This document shows positions 1 to 6,719 of a stretch of DNA of 7,622 nt, one piece after another. The stretch lies in the NCBI GenBank assembly GCA_017958585.1, contig JAGDCK010000194.1:1-7622 (forward strand), given 5' to 3'. The translations under genes were made by a program, and so were the position numbers. Below the pieces are notes generated by a model, which worked only from the letters and a program-made list of their open reading frames with translations, made no database searches and was not told the origin of the DNA. Origin of the DNA: Lachnospiraceae bacterium. GTDB lineage: Bacteria > Bacillota > Clostridia > Lachnospirales > Lachnospiraceae. Each line of letters begins with the position of its first letter. Position 1 is the stretch's first letter.

Positions 1-1056
1 AAAGGTTTTGCCGTTTTTGTAATAATCATGGATCATATCGATAAGGTCAGAAGCCATGACGGCTCCGGTCCCTTCCCCAAGGGCCATATCCCCATCGATA
101 AGGGGCTTTAACCCCAGGATCTTAAGTGCGTTTATGTTTCCCTTTTCTCTTCCTCTGTGGGAAGCAATGATAAAGTCCTTTGTGCCGGGAGCTAAATTTT
201 CAGCCACAAGGGCTGCCACAGTACACACAAGGCCGTCCGTTATTATAGGGATCCGCTTTATGGCAGCTCCTATGAACGCCCCGGTAAGAGCTGCCATATC
301 ATATCCTCCAAGACATCTTAATATCTCAAAGGCTCTTCTATTTTTATCAGACTCATTTTCAATACAGTCTCTGTATTTTTGTAATCCTTTTTTTATAACC
401 TCAGTCTTTATCTTTAATCCTTCATCGGAAAGGCCTGCACCTCTTCCCGTAAACTCTGCAGGATCAAAACCTGTCAGGGCGCAGAGTATTGCAGTGGAAG
501 TTGTGGTATTTCCTATTCCCATCTCCCCTGTAAGGAGCATATCATATCCTTTGTCAGAAAGTTCATACACAGTTTCCATCCCTGCCTTTATGGCGCTTAA
601 CGCCTGCTCCTTAGTCATGGCGGGAATTTTCAAAAAGTTTTCGGTGCCCATGGCTACCTTTTTATCAGAAACTCCTGATAAACTCTCGTCAAATGCTATC
701 CCCACATCCACGGGATATACATCAACGGAAGCCTTCCCTGCAAGGAAATTTACGGTGCTTACTCCCATTCCGAGTTTCCTTGCAACCTGAGCCGTAACTG
801 AGGAATCAGTCTGGGATACACCCTCTTCTACAATGCCGTTATCAGCGCAAAAAACCATAAGGGCCTTTTTTTTCAAATCCGGCACAGTTTCACCTTTTAT
901 CCCTGCGATCTTACATAAAACGTCCTCGAAATCTCCGAATCCGTCTATGGGTTTTGAGAGACTGTCCCACCTCTTTTTTGCAAGGGACATATATTCTTCA
1001 TTTAATCCTTTGATATTTTTATCAATATCAAACAATTCATCAACGGTTTTTATCAT
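1..1056 (-). CDS. cobT: Nicotinate-nucleotide--dimethylbenzimidazole phosphoribosyltransferase (CobT), 3' end cut by window edge
   Basis: CobT transfers the ribosyl phosphate of nicotinate mononucleotide to dimethylbenzimidazole (or a related base), giving the alpha-ribazole phosphate that becomes the lower nucleotide loop of cobalamin; it is a cytosolic enzyme. I translated 352 residues from an ATG at 1056 with no stop before the edge. Family motifs are clear: CADNGIVEEGVSQTD (about 70-84), TGEMGIGNTTTSTAI (176-190), GRGAGLSD (204-211), LGGYDMAALTGAFIGAA (249-265), ITDGLVCTVAAL (272-283) and LGEGTGA (326-332). Glu328 in the last motif matches the catalytic glutamate (E317 of the Salmonella enzyme). 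Family length is about 350-360, so only a few C-terminal residues should be missing. The start lies inside the end of the upstream cobQ fusion (17-bp overlap), which suggests translational coupling; an AGGA-type site sits 4 nt before the ATG. Identification is firm; the exact base used cannot be told from sequence. Confidence 0.96.
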   Translation of the reverse strand, partial: MIKTVDELFDIDKNIKGLNEEYMSLAKKRWDSLSKPIDGFGDFEDVLCKIAGIKGETVPDLKKKALMVFCADNGIVEEGVSQTDSSVTAQVARKLGMGVSTVNFLAGKASVDVYPVDVGIAFDESLSGVSDKKVAMGTENFLKIPAMTKEQALSAIKAGMETVYELSDKGYDMLLTGEMGIGNTTTSTAILCALTGFDPAEFTGRGAGLSDEGLKIKTEVIKKGLQKYRDCIENESDKNRRAFEILRCLGGYDMAALTGAFIGAAIKRIPIITDGLVCTVAALVAENLAPGTKDFIIASHRGREKGNINALKILGLKPLIDGDMALGEGTGAVMASDLIDMIHDYYKNGKTF

Positions 1057-3466
1057 CTTTCCTTATTTCCAATTTCCGATTTCCAATTCCCAAAAGGTCA
1101 TATACAAGTTCCATATCCATATACTCCCTGAGAGTATCTGCGAGCCTGTCATATTCCCTCTCCTTAAGGTCTTTGTGCGCTACTATTCTTTCTCCTGTAA
1201 AATCAATGCCCTTTTCTTTTGAAAGAGCTTTTAATATCTCTGTCACGATATCTTTTTCATCAAAAAAGCCATGGACATAGGTGCCGTAGATATTTCCTCT
1301 GCAGTACCCTGAGAGCCTGTCCGTAAATTCGGTAACTTCACCCGGGTCGCTAATTTCGTTATCCCCCAAGCCGCCTATATCAGTATCTCCCATGTGGATC
1401 TCGTAGCCGCTGTATTCTTTTCCTGAAAGGCCCGAAAAGATGCCTCCCGCTCCTTTAATCTTACCACTAACCAGTTCTCTGTGCTTTTTGTTTCCAAGCC
1501 TTGTGCTTAAAGGTAAGAGGGACAAGCCGTCAATGCTTCCTCCGCCTTCCACATTTTCAGGGTCAAGGATCTTACTTCCAAGGATCTGGTAGCCTCCGCA
1601 GATTCCGATAAGAGGCTTATCACTTGAGACATATTTCATTATCGCTGCCTCAAAACCGCTTTCCTTAAGCCATTTCATATCCCCAATGGTATTCTTGGTC
1701 CCCGGAATAATACAAAGATCGGCCCACTCAAGATCCTCCGGCTTTGTGATATAGTTTAGCGCCACATTTTCCACCTGCTCAAACACATCAAAATCCGTAA
1801 AATTGGAGATATGGGGAAGCCTTATAACATTTATATTTATCTCAGCCTTTTTCTTTTTTTCAAACCTCTCCGTGAGGGAATCCTCATCCTCAAGGCTAAG
1901 CCTCATGTATGGAACCACTCCCGCCACGGGAACCTTTCCCATATTTTCAAGCATCTCGATTCCGGGATCAAGGATCGATTTATCCCCCCTGAATTTGTTT
2001 ACCACAAGGCCTTTTACTCTCGCTTTTTCATCCTCCTCGAGAAGCTCCAGAGTTCCAAGAAGCTGCGCAAATACCCCTCCTCTGTCGATATCTCCCACAA
2101 GGAGTACCGGCGCATCCACAAGAGCCGCCATTCCCATATTCACTATATCATTTTCCTTCAGATTTATCTCTGCGGGAGACCCTGCACCTTCGATGATCAC
2201 AATATCAAATTCTTCTTTTAGCTTATCAACCGCATGAAGGATCTCGGGCACAAGGGATTTTTTGTATTTAAAATATTCCCTGGCTTTCATATTTCCAAGT
2301 ACTTTTCCGTTTACGATAACCTGGGAACCCACGTCGGAATTTGGCTTTAATAAAATGGGATTCATATATACGGAAGGCTTTATGCCTGCTGCCTCAGCCT
2401 GCATGACCTGAGCTCTTCCCATCTCCAGCCCATCTTCCGTCACATAGGAATTTAATGCCATATTCTGGGACTTAAACGGGGAAACCTTATATCCGTCCTG
2501 CTTTAAGACTCTGCAAAGACCTGCCACAAGAAGGCTTTTTCCTGCCCCTGACATGGTTCCCTGCACCATCAAAAACTTGGTCTTTGAAGCGGGATCAAGG
2601 TTACTTTTGCATATGTCCTTCCCTTCGGTATCAGTTTCAGATTTGTTTTCCCCGCGGTTTAAGAATCCGTAAACCTCATCAAAACTCTCCGACCTTACGT
2701 CAAAAAGAGTCTTTATATAGTCTCCCTTAAACACATTTTCCGGGGTATCTATCCTGTCGATCTCTCCGTCTTTTTTTATGCATACCACCAGATCCGCCAG
2801 CTTTTTTACAAGCTCCGGCTCGTGGATACTTAATAAAACTGCGATATTTTTTTCTCTCACAAGGCGCTTTAGATTGTCCATAAACTCAAGCTTATGGGAA
2901 ATGTCTAAAAATCCTGTGGGCTCATCCAAGACCAGACTCCCTGTCTCCTGGGCAATGGCTCTTGCAAGTAATACCCTCTGTTTTTGACCGTCACTTAATC
3001 TGTCAAATGTTTTTCTCTTAAGTTCATATGCCCCCACAAATTTAAGGGCGGAATCTATTGCCTCCACATCCTTTTCATCAAGTCTTCCAAGGACGGATGT
3101 AAACCTGTATCTGCCAATGCTAACCACATCAAAGCAGGTGGCATATTCGGCATTAAACCTCTCCGTCATCATGACTGCCATCTCGGATGAAATTTCAGAG
3201 CTGTTCATCTTAGAAAGGCTTTTCCCGGATAGATACACCTCTCCGTAAACAGGCTTTAAATGCCCTGCAACAGTCTTTAAAACGGTGGATTTTCCTGCGC
3301 CGTTTGGGCCGATCAAAGCAACAATCTTTCCGGGCTTTACATTTAATGCGATATCCCTTATAAGGGCTTTCCCGTCATATCCAACGGAAAGGTCCCCGGT
3401 CTTTAAAGCCATATTTTCATCCATATTTTTATTATGTTTATTTTCATCTGTATTAGACTTTTTCAT
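1040..3466 (-). CDS. cobQ: Fusion protein: FecE/BtuD-type ABC transporter ATPase + cobyric acid synthase (CobQ/CbiP)
   Basis: This is one uninterrupted 808-residue frame carrying two normally separate proteins. Residues about 20-265 are an ABC ATPase: Walker A GPNGAGKST (53-61), signature LSDGQ (157-161), Walker B LVLDEP (178-183) and switch His215. A hydrophilic linker (about 268-297) leads to a full-length cobyric acid synthase (about 298-795): the ATP-binding segment MVQGTMSGAGKS (300-311), the FKSQNMALNS motif (331-340), and a class I glutamine amidotransferase domain with nucleophile Cys623 in GICGGYQ and His732 in YVHGF. CobQ uses ATP and glutamine to amidate four side chains of adenosylcobyrinate a,c-diamide, giving adenosylcobyric acid. 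The ATPase half should power the permease encoded just upstream, which has no other ATPase gene here. The ATG at 3466 has an AAAGGAAA site at good spacing and lies 16 bp after the permease stop. The Q-loop glutamine appears to be replaced (TER at 101-103). The last residues are encoded by a heptamer repeat. Both domain calls are very secure; any joint function is inference. Confidence 0.96.
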   Translation of the reverse strand: MKKSNTDENKHNKNMDENMALKTGDLSVGYDGKALIRDIALNVKPGKIVALIGPNGAGKSTVLKTVAGHLKPVYGEVYLSGKSLSKMNSSEISSEMAVMMTERFNAEYATCFDVVSIGRYRFTSVLGRLDEKDVEAIDSALKFVGAYELKRKTFDRLSDGQKQRVLLARAIAQETGSLVLDEPTGFLDISHKLEFMDNLKRLVREKNIAVLLSIHEPELVKKLADLVVCIKKDGEIDRIDTPENVFKGDYIKTLFDVRSESFDEVYGFLNRGENKSETDTEGKDICKSNLDPASKTKFLMVQGTMSGAGKSLLVAGLCRVLKQDGYKVSPFKSQNMALNSYVTEDGLEMGRAQVMQAEAAGIKPSVYMNPILLKPNSDVGSQVIVNGKVLGNMKAREYFKYKKSLVPEILHAVDKLKEEFDIVIIEGAGSPAEINLKENDIVNMGMAALVDAPVLLVGDIDRGGVFAQLLGTLELLEEDEKARVKGLVVNKFRGDKSILDPGIEMLENMGKVPVAGVVPYMRLSLEDEDSLTERFEKKKKAEININVIRLPHISNFTDFDVFEQVENVALNYITKPEDLEWADLCIIPGTKNTIGDMKWLKESGFEAAIMKYVSSDKPLIGICGGYQILGSKILDPENVEGGGSIDGLSLLPLSTRLGNKKHRELVSGKIKGAGGIFSGLSGKEYSGYEIHMGDTDIGGLGDNEISDPGEVTEFTDRLSGYCRGNIYGTYVHGFFDEKDIVTEILKALSKEKGIDFTGERIVAHKDLKEREYDRLADTLREYMDMELVYDLLGIGNRKLEIRKDDKNR
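1063..1090 (-). repeat. Degenerate heptanucleotide tandem repeat at the cobQ-cobT junction
   Basis: Four successive 7-base units can be laid out with a shared GAAAT-like core (on the plus strand TTATTTC, CAATTTC, CGATTTC, CAATTCC). They encode most of the last residues of the cobQ fusion (GNRKLEIRK) and run into the purine-rich site in front of cobT. Seven is not a multiple of three, so a change in copy number would alter the CobQ tail and its stop position relative to cobT. Confidence 0.6.
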
Positions 3467-3482
3467 AGCTTTTCCTTTTTTG

Positions 3483-4484
3483 TTAAGCCCTCTTTTTGTT
3501 AAGCATCATCCCTATGACCACAGGGGCGCCGAAAACTGCCGTAACGGTGCTGATGGAGAGTTCCATGGGAGCAAAAAGTGCTCTTGCCAACAGATCGCAA
3601 AACAGGCATACCACCGCTCCTCCGAGGAATGCCCCCATGATAATGCTTCTTTGTTTTGACGTCTTTAACAGCCTCCTGATCACATGAGGAACCGCAATGC
3701 CCACAAAGGATACGGGGCCCGCAAATGCTGTGACCGTGGCAGACAGAAAGCTTGATACCAGTATCAGGCAGATCCTAAACACCCTGACATTCATTCCCAC
3801 ACTCTTTGCATAATTTTCTCCAAAAAGATAGGCCTCGATCTGCTTTGACAAAAACAGTGATGTAAAAACACCAAGGATCGTGATGATCACAACGATCTTT
3901 ATCTCCTGCCAGGAGGATGATGAAAAAGTGCCGAGGGACCAGTTGTGGAGATTAACTATGTTGTAATCATCCGCAAATGTAACTAAAACTTCCGTCACAG
4001 CGGAGGCGATATAACCAATCATGATACCGCATACTATTAACACCGACATGTTTTTTACTTTCCCTGCGGCAGCGATCACAAATCCCGTTGCAAGTAAAGC
4101 CCCCACAAAAGAAGCCGATACCATCATGCCTGAGCTTATGCCGAACCCAAACTCTGATCCCATGACCATGAGGCAAGCCACCACAAGCTTTGCCCCGGAG
4201 CTGATACCAAGGACAAATGGTCCCGCTATCGGATTTGCAAAAAAAGCCTGAAGCAGATACCCGGATAGCGCAAGGCACCCTCCGAGAAGCATGGCTTCGA
4301 TCACTCTCGGTATGCGGATATTTATAAGTACCGCACCCCGGACGGATGTGGTATCCCGGTTAAGTAAAAGCTTTAAAATATCGCTCCCCTTAATATCAAC
4401 GCTTCCCACCGAGAAATTAATCAAAACCAATATAAATATCAATATGATCAAAACAGAAAAAACTAAAGTTCTTCTTAATTTCAT
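3483..4484 (-). CDS. FecCD/BtuC-family ABC transporter permease
   Basis: This is the membrane subunit of an importer of the iron-siderophore/heme/cobalamin type. The protein is almost wholly hydrophobic, with an N-terminal membrane segment and roughly nine or ten helices expected, and at 333 residues it has the normal family length. Family motifs include LSGYLLQAFFANPIAGPFVL followed by GISSGAK near residues 77-102, LFGENYAKSVGM (the typical cytoplasmic loop region), GPVSFVGIAVPHVIRRL (the ATPase-coupling stretch), and ELSISTVTAVFGAPVVI near the C-terminus. I chose ATG at 4484 rather than the TTG one codon upstream because AAGAGG (4491-4496) lies 6 nt before the ATG but only 3 nt before the TTG. 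It sits between its binding-protein gene and the ATPase fusion, so the three should form one transporter. The family does not distinguish corrinoid from iron-chelate or heme transport by motifs I can read. Confidence 0.94.
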   Translation of the reverse strand: MKLRRTLVFSVLIILIFILVLINFSVGSVDIKGSDILKLLLNRDTTSVRGAVLINIRIPRVIEAMLLGGCLALSGYLLQAFFANPIAGPFVLGISSGAKLVVACLMVMGSEFGFGISSGMMVSASFVGALLATGFVIAAAGKVKNMSVLIVCGIMIGYIASAVTEVLVTFADDYNIVNLHNWSLGTFSSSSWQEIKIVVIITILGVFTSLFLSKQIEAYLFGENYAKSVGMNVRVFRICLILVSSFLSATVTAFAGPVSFVGIAVPHVIRRLLKTSKQRSIIMGAFLGGAVVCLFCDLLARALFAPMELSISTVTAVFGAPVVIGMMLNKKRA

Positions 4485-4521
4485 CAATTACCTCTTAAAC
4501 ACTCGTTTAAATACTTTAAGT

Positions 4522-5703
4522 TTACTCAAGATGTCTTAAAAAGACCGTCTCACCCTCATGCTCATTATTGATGACCCTGTAGAGATCCATCATCACATCT
4601 CCAACAGATCCGGTCTCCTGAAACATATTAAGATCCGTGCACCATACATTTCCTTCCTTCACGGCTTTAAAGTCTGCAAAGAGGGGATTTTTCCCATAAA
4701 GGTCATCGAGAGTCACCACCGTGTTATCAATGGTGCCGTTATATATAATAATATCAGCATCCAGGGCTCCTGCATAGAAATCTTCCCAATTTATATTGAT
4801 GGTGGACAGAGCATTATCCTCCTCTGAAAGCTCCATATCAGGAACGTAGGTGCCGCCTGCGGTCTCTATCATACCGGTTATATAGTCCCCGGGCTTTCTC
4901 ACATTCACATACCCTGCACTTGATATATAAAAAAATGCCACCTTAACTTCATTTTCACGGCTTAAATCATTAAGCTTTTCTTCCAGTTTTTCCACCACCA
5001 GACACTGGCTGTCAAAGTATTCCTCTGCCTCTTTTTCAAGATTAAAGAGCGCTCCGTAAAACTTTATCCACTCCAGTCTTCCAAGGGGCGTTGCCTCATA
5101 GCTGCTTCTCTCCACCACCACCGGGATCCCCAATGTAAAAAGCTGCTCTTTTATCTGAGGTGCATGGTAGATCATGGTGGATTCGATAGCAAGGTCACAG
5201 TTCATATTTAAAAGTGCTTCATAATCGGGAGCACTGTATTTTCCAACATAAGAAATCTTACCGTCACTGCATCTTTCTCTAAACTCGTCGATGCTTATGT
5301 CTTTTTCCTTTGTGCTGCAGGCCTTTACTTTATCAAGGGCCTGTAATTTTACAAACATATCAAAGGCGCTTGATGCCGCAAGATATACATTTTCGGATGG
5401 GCCGTATATTATGACCGCTTCCCCGAATCTGTCATTTAACTTTTTTTCATCAAAATCCGCTTCTTCTTTTAATCTTTCGGGAACTACTAAATACCTGTTT
5501 CCGTCATTTACATTTATAAGTTTTATATCTTCCTCATAATAATCCACGCTAAATTCCGTGGCATATTTTAATTCAAGGGAAGAAACCTTCTCTGCATTAT
5601 TTTCAGGTGCGTCGGAACTTTCGGCGCATCCCGAAAGGCACACCAGTATGGATATAAAAATAAAAAACGGAAATGAATTCTTAAAAAATGATCTCATAAT
5701 CAA
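4522..5703 (-). CDS. ABC transporter substrate-binding lipoprotein (class III, FepB/BtuF-like)
   Basis: This is the solute-capturing subunit of the importer encoded with the next two genes. The N-terminus has basic residues, a hydrophobic core (about 10-22) and lipobox LSGC with lipidated Cys26, so the mature protein should be anchored to the outer face of the cytoplasmic membrane. The body has two alpha/beta lobes joined by a long, charged helix (about 220-250), as in the periplasmic-binding-protein family of siderophore, heme and cobalamin importers. Distinctive stretches are GKYSAPDYEALL (154-165), LAIESTMIYH (171-180), ERSSYEATPLGRLEWIKFYG (198-217) and YITGMIETAGGTYVP (274-288), a pattern I recall from a common clostridial subgroup of undetermined substrate. 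The length, 393 residues, is somewhat above the usual 300-370. The start is TTG at 5703 with AAGGG 6 nt upstream; an ATG at 5697 two codons later is possible but 12 nt from that site. Transport class is secure; the ligand is unknown. Confidence 0.9.
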   Translation of the reverse strand: MIMRSFFKNSFPFFIFISILVCLSGCAESSDAPENNAEKVSSLELKYATEFSVDYYEEDIKLINVNDGNRYLVVPERLKEEADFDEKKLNDRFGEAVIIYGPSENVYLAASSAFDMFVKLQALDKVKACSTKEKDISIDEFRERCSDGKISYVGKYSAPDYEALLNMNCDLAIESTMIYHAPQIKEQLFTLGIPVVVERSSYEATPLGRLEWIKFYGALFNLEKEAEEYFDSQCLVVEKLEEKLNDLSRENEVKVAFFYISSAGYVNVRKPGDYITGMIETAGGTYVPDMELSEEDNALSTININWEDFYAGALDADIIIYNGTIDNTVVTLDDLYGKNPLFADFKAVKEGNVWCTDLNMFQETGSVGDVMMDLYRVINNEHEGETVFLRHLE

Positions 5704-5709
5704 TTATTA

Positions 5710-5714
5710 CCCTT
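5710..5714 (-). promoter_or_regulatory. Ribosome binding site favouring a TTG start for the binding-protein gene
   Basis: AAGGG on the minus strand lies 6 nt before TTG (5701-5703) and 12 nt before the in-frame ATG (5695-5697). Spacing favours TTG, a weaker initiator that could lower translation of the binding protein. Only two residues differ between the choices, and the signal peptide is intact either way. Confidence 0.55.
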
Positions 5715-5732
5715 AAACTACTTTTCAAAATC

Positions 5733-5759
5733 AGCCCACAGCCAAAAAGGCCGCGGGCT
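5733..5759 (-). terminator. Intercistronic RNA hairpin (partial terminator or message-end stabiliser)
   Basis: On the minus strand two 11-base arms (5749-5759 and 5733-5743) pair completely around a TTTTT loop (5744-5748). Nine pairs are Watson-Crick and two are G-U. On the plus strand those two would be A-C mismatches, so the structure fits a minus-strand transcript. It starts 6 nt after the stop of the NEAT-like lipoprotein gene. The tract after it is only GATTTTG, a weak U-run, so read-through into the transporter genes is likely. An A-run before it means a plus-strand transcript would have a better U-tract but a poorer stem. Its role as an attenuator or 3'-end protector is inference. Confidence 0.6.
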
Positions 5760-5765
5760 TTTTCA

Positions 5766-6713
5766 TTATTCAGCCTTGGAAAAATCAAGGACGTATTCGA
5801 TTTCGTGAGGAGTGCTCATAGCTACTGTGTCAGCGATCACAGTTACAGGTGCCGTGATATCCTTAAAAGGGATCTCAAAAACGGAATTCCCTTCTGTGTT
5901 AACGGGATAATAAGTAACATCATCCACGATCATGTAATCGTAGTGAGGGCTGCTCCATTTAATGGTAACCACAGTTCCCTCATCCGTATCCTTTGCAACG
6001 GCGGGGGACTCCACGGTGGACTTACCGCTTCCGCCGGTCAGGGTCACATTGAGAAGATACTCTCCATCATTTAAAGCCTCGGATGAAGCTTCTGCGTCAG
6101 CGCTGTCATCAGCGTTCTCAGCATTTTCAACCATGGGCACAGGGTCTGAAACCACAACCTTGTGATCATACCAGACTTCCTTTTTACCGATGAGAGCCAG
6201 GTCAAATTCTTCGCCTATAACGGGAACGGGTACATCAAAGGCATAAACCTCCTCAGTAAGGCCGTCCGGGTAAGTTACTTCCTCTGTGGTGGGAATAAGA
6301 AGCTCAGCGCCCTCTTTTTCCGCATCCTCAGCAAGACCGGGATAGAGGTTAAGCACATTTTTTGAAGGCATCACAATGTGGATCATGCCTTTTCCGTCTG
6401 AAACACGCAATACGCCTTTTCCGTCTGAAACCTCATTTACATGAAACATGGTGCTGTCCGTGCTAAACTCTGCAATGTAAAAACCATCTGCAAGGTCAAG
6501 TTTATCAGCTGCATCTGCAGTTTCATCTGCAGTTTTATCTGTTGATTCCTCTACTGCCGTATCATCGGTATCTGTGGTCTCTTCCGCAGTGTTTTCTGCT
6601 TCTTCTACAGCGACTGTGTCATCTGCACTGCCCGCATCATTTTTTCCGCATGCGGTAAAAGCGATACCGCATGCGACCATTAATCCTAATACTTTGATAT
6701 TAATAAATTTCAT
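5766..6713 (-). CDS. Lipoprotein with two tandem NEAT-like domains, function unknown
   Basis: The product is 315 residues. A short signal peptide ends at FTAC, giving a lipidated Cys22, and is followed by an acidic Ala/Thr/Glu/Asp-rich linker (about 27-72) that should hold the folded part away from the membrane. Two beta-rich domains follow (about 76-190 and 216-312), separated by a second acidic linker. Both begin with a DG-[FE]-Y strand and end with parallel strand patterns (YAFDVPVPVIGEEFDLALIG; VFEIPFKDITAPVTVIAD), so they look like diverged copies of one fold. The overall pattern resembles NEAT (iron-transport-associated) domains, which bind heme or hemoproteins, but I do not see a clear canonical SxxxxY/YxxxY heme motif. 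His91, His184, His257 and His303 and several tyrosines are candidate ligands. GGAG (6723-6726), 9 nt before the ATG, overlaps the cbiK stop, so the two genes are probably translationally coupled. A 27-bp tandem duplication lies in the first domain. A role in presenting a tetrapyrrole or metal to the transporter is inferred from context. Confidence 0.8.
   Translation of the reverse strand: MKFINIKVLGLMVACGIAFTACGKNDAGSADDTVAVEEAENTAEETTDTDDTAVEESTDKTADETADAADKLDLADGFYIAEFSTDSTMFHVNEVSDGKGVLRVSDGKGMIHIVMPSKNVLNLYPGLAEDAEKEGAELLIPTTEEVTYPDGLTEEVYAFDVPVPVIGEEFDLALIGKKEVWYDHKVVVSDPVPMVENAENADDSADAEASSEALNDGEYLLNVTLTGGSGKSTVESPAVAKDTDEGTVVTIKWSSPHYDYMIVDDVTYYPVNTEGNSVFEIPFKDITAPVTVIADTVAMSTPHEIEYVLDFSKAE
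6378..6431 (-). repeat. 27-bp tandem duplication inside the first NEAT-like domain
   Basis: Two adjacent 27-bp units (6405-6431 and 6378-6404) begin with the same 18 bases, encoding VSDGKG twice at residues 95-100 and 104-109; the last 9 bases of each unit differ (VLR versus MIH). The period is nine codons, so the frame is kept. It probably forms successive strand-turn segments. Confidence 0.8.
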
Positions 6714-6719
6714 TTATAA

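Noticed and set aside
56..790. Long open frame on the plus strand (244 codons)
   Set aside because: It lies wholly antisense to cobT, whose catalytic motifs are intact. Its translation is low in recognisable motifs and rich in Ser/Pro/Phe, as expected of a shadow frame.
833..1222. Plus-strand open frame of 129 codons across the cobT start and cobQ end
   Set aside because: It is antisense to two well-supported genes, with no ribosome site or family resemblance; its Phe/Ser/Asn-rich stretch is the heptamer repeat read backwards.
1803..2237. Two overlapping plus-strand open frames of about 140 codons
   Set aside because: Both are antisense to the CobQ domain, which is continuous and well conserved here.
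3967..4278. Minus-strand open frame of 103 codons in another frame of the permease gene
   Set aside because: It is rich in Cys, Gly and Arg with no domain pattern; the permease frame carries the FecCD motifs.
4488..4521. Small inverted repeat (CTTAAA / TTTAAG) between the binding-protein and permease genes
   Set aside because: The arms are only six A/T-rich bases long and could arise by chance; there is no U-run, and the site is probably just a spacer with the permease ribosome site.
6480..6640. Repetitive-looking stretch (CATCTGCAGTTT-like units) that might be a repeat array
   Set aside because: It encodes the acidic Ala/Thr/Asp/Glu linker of the lipoprotein; the units are short and irregular and follow from low-complexity protein sequence.
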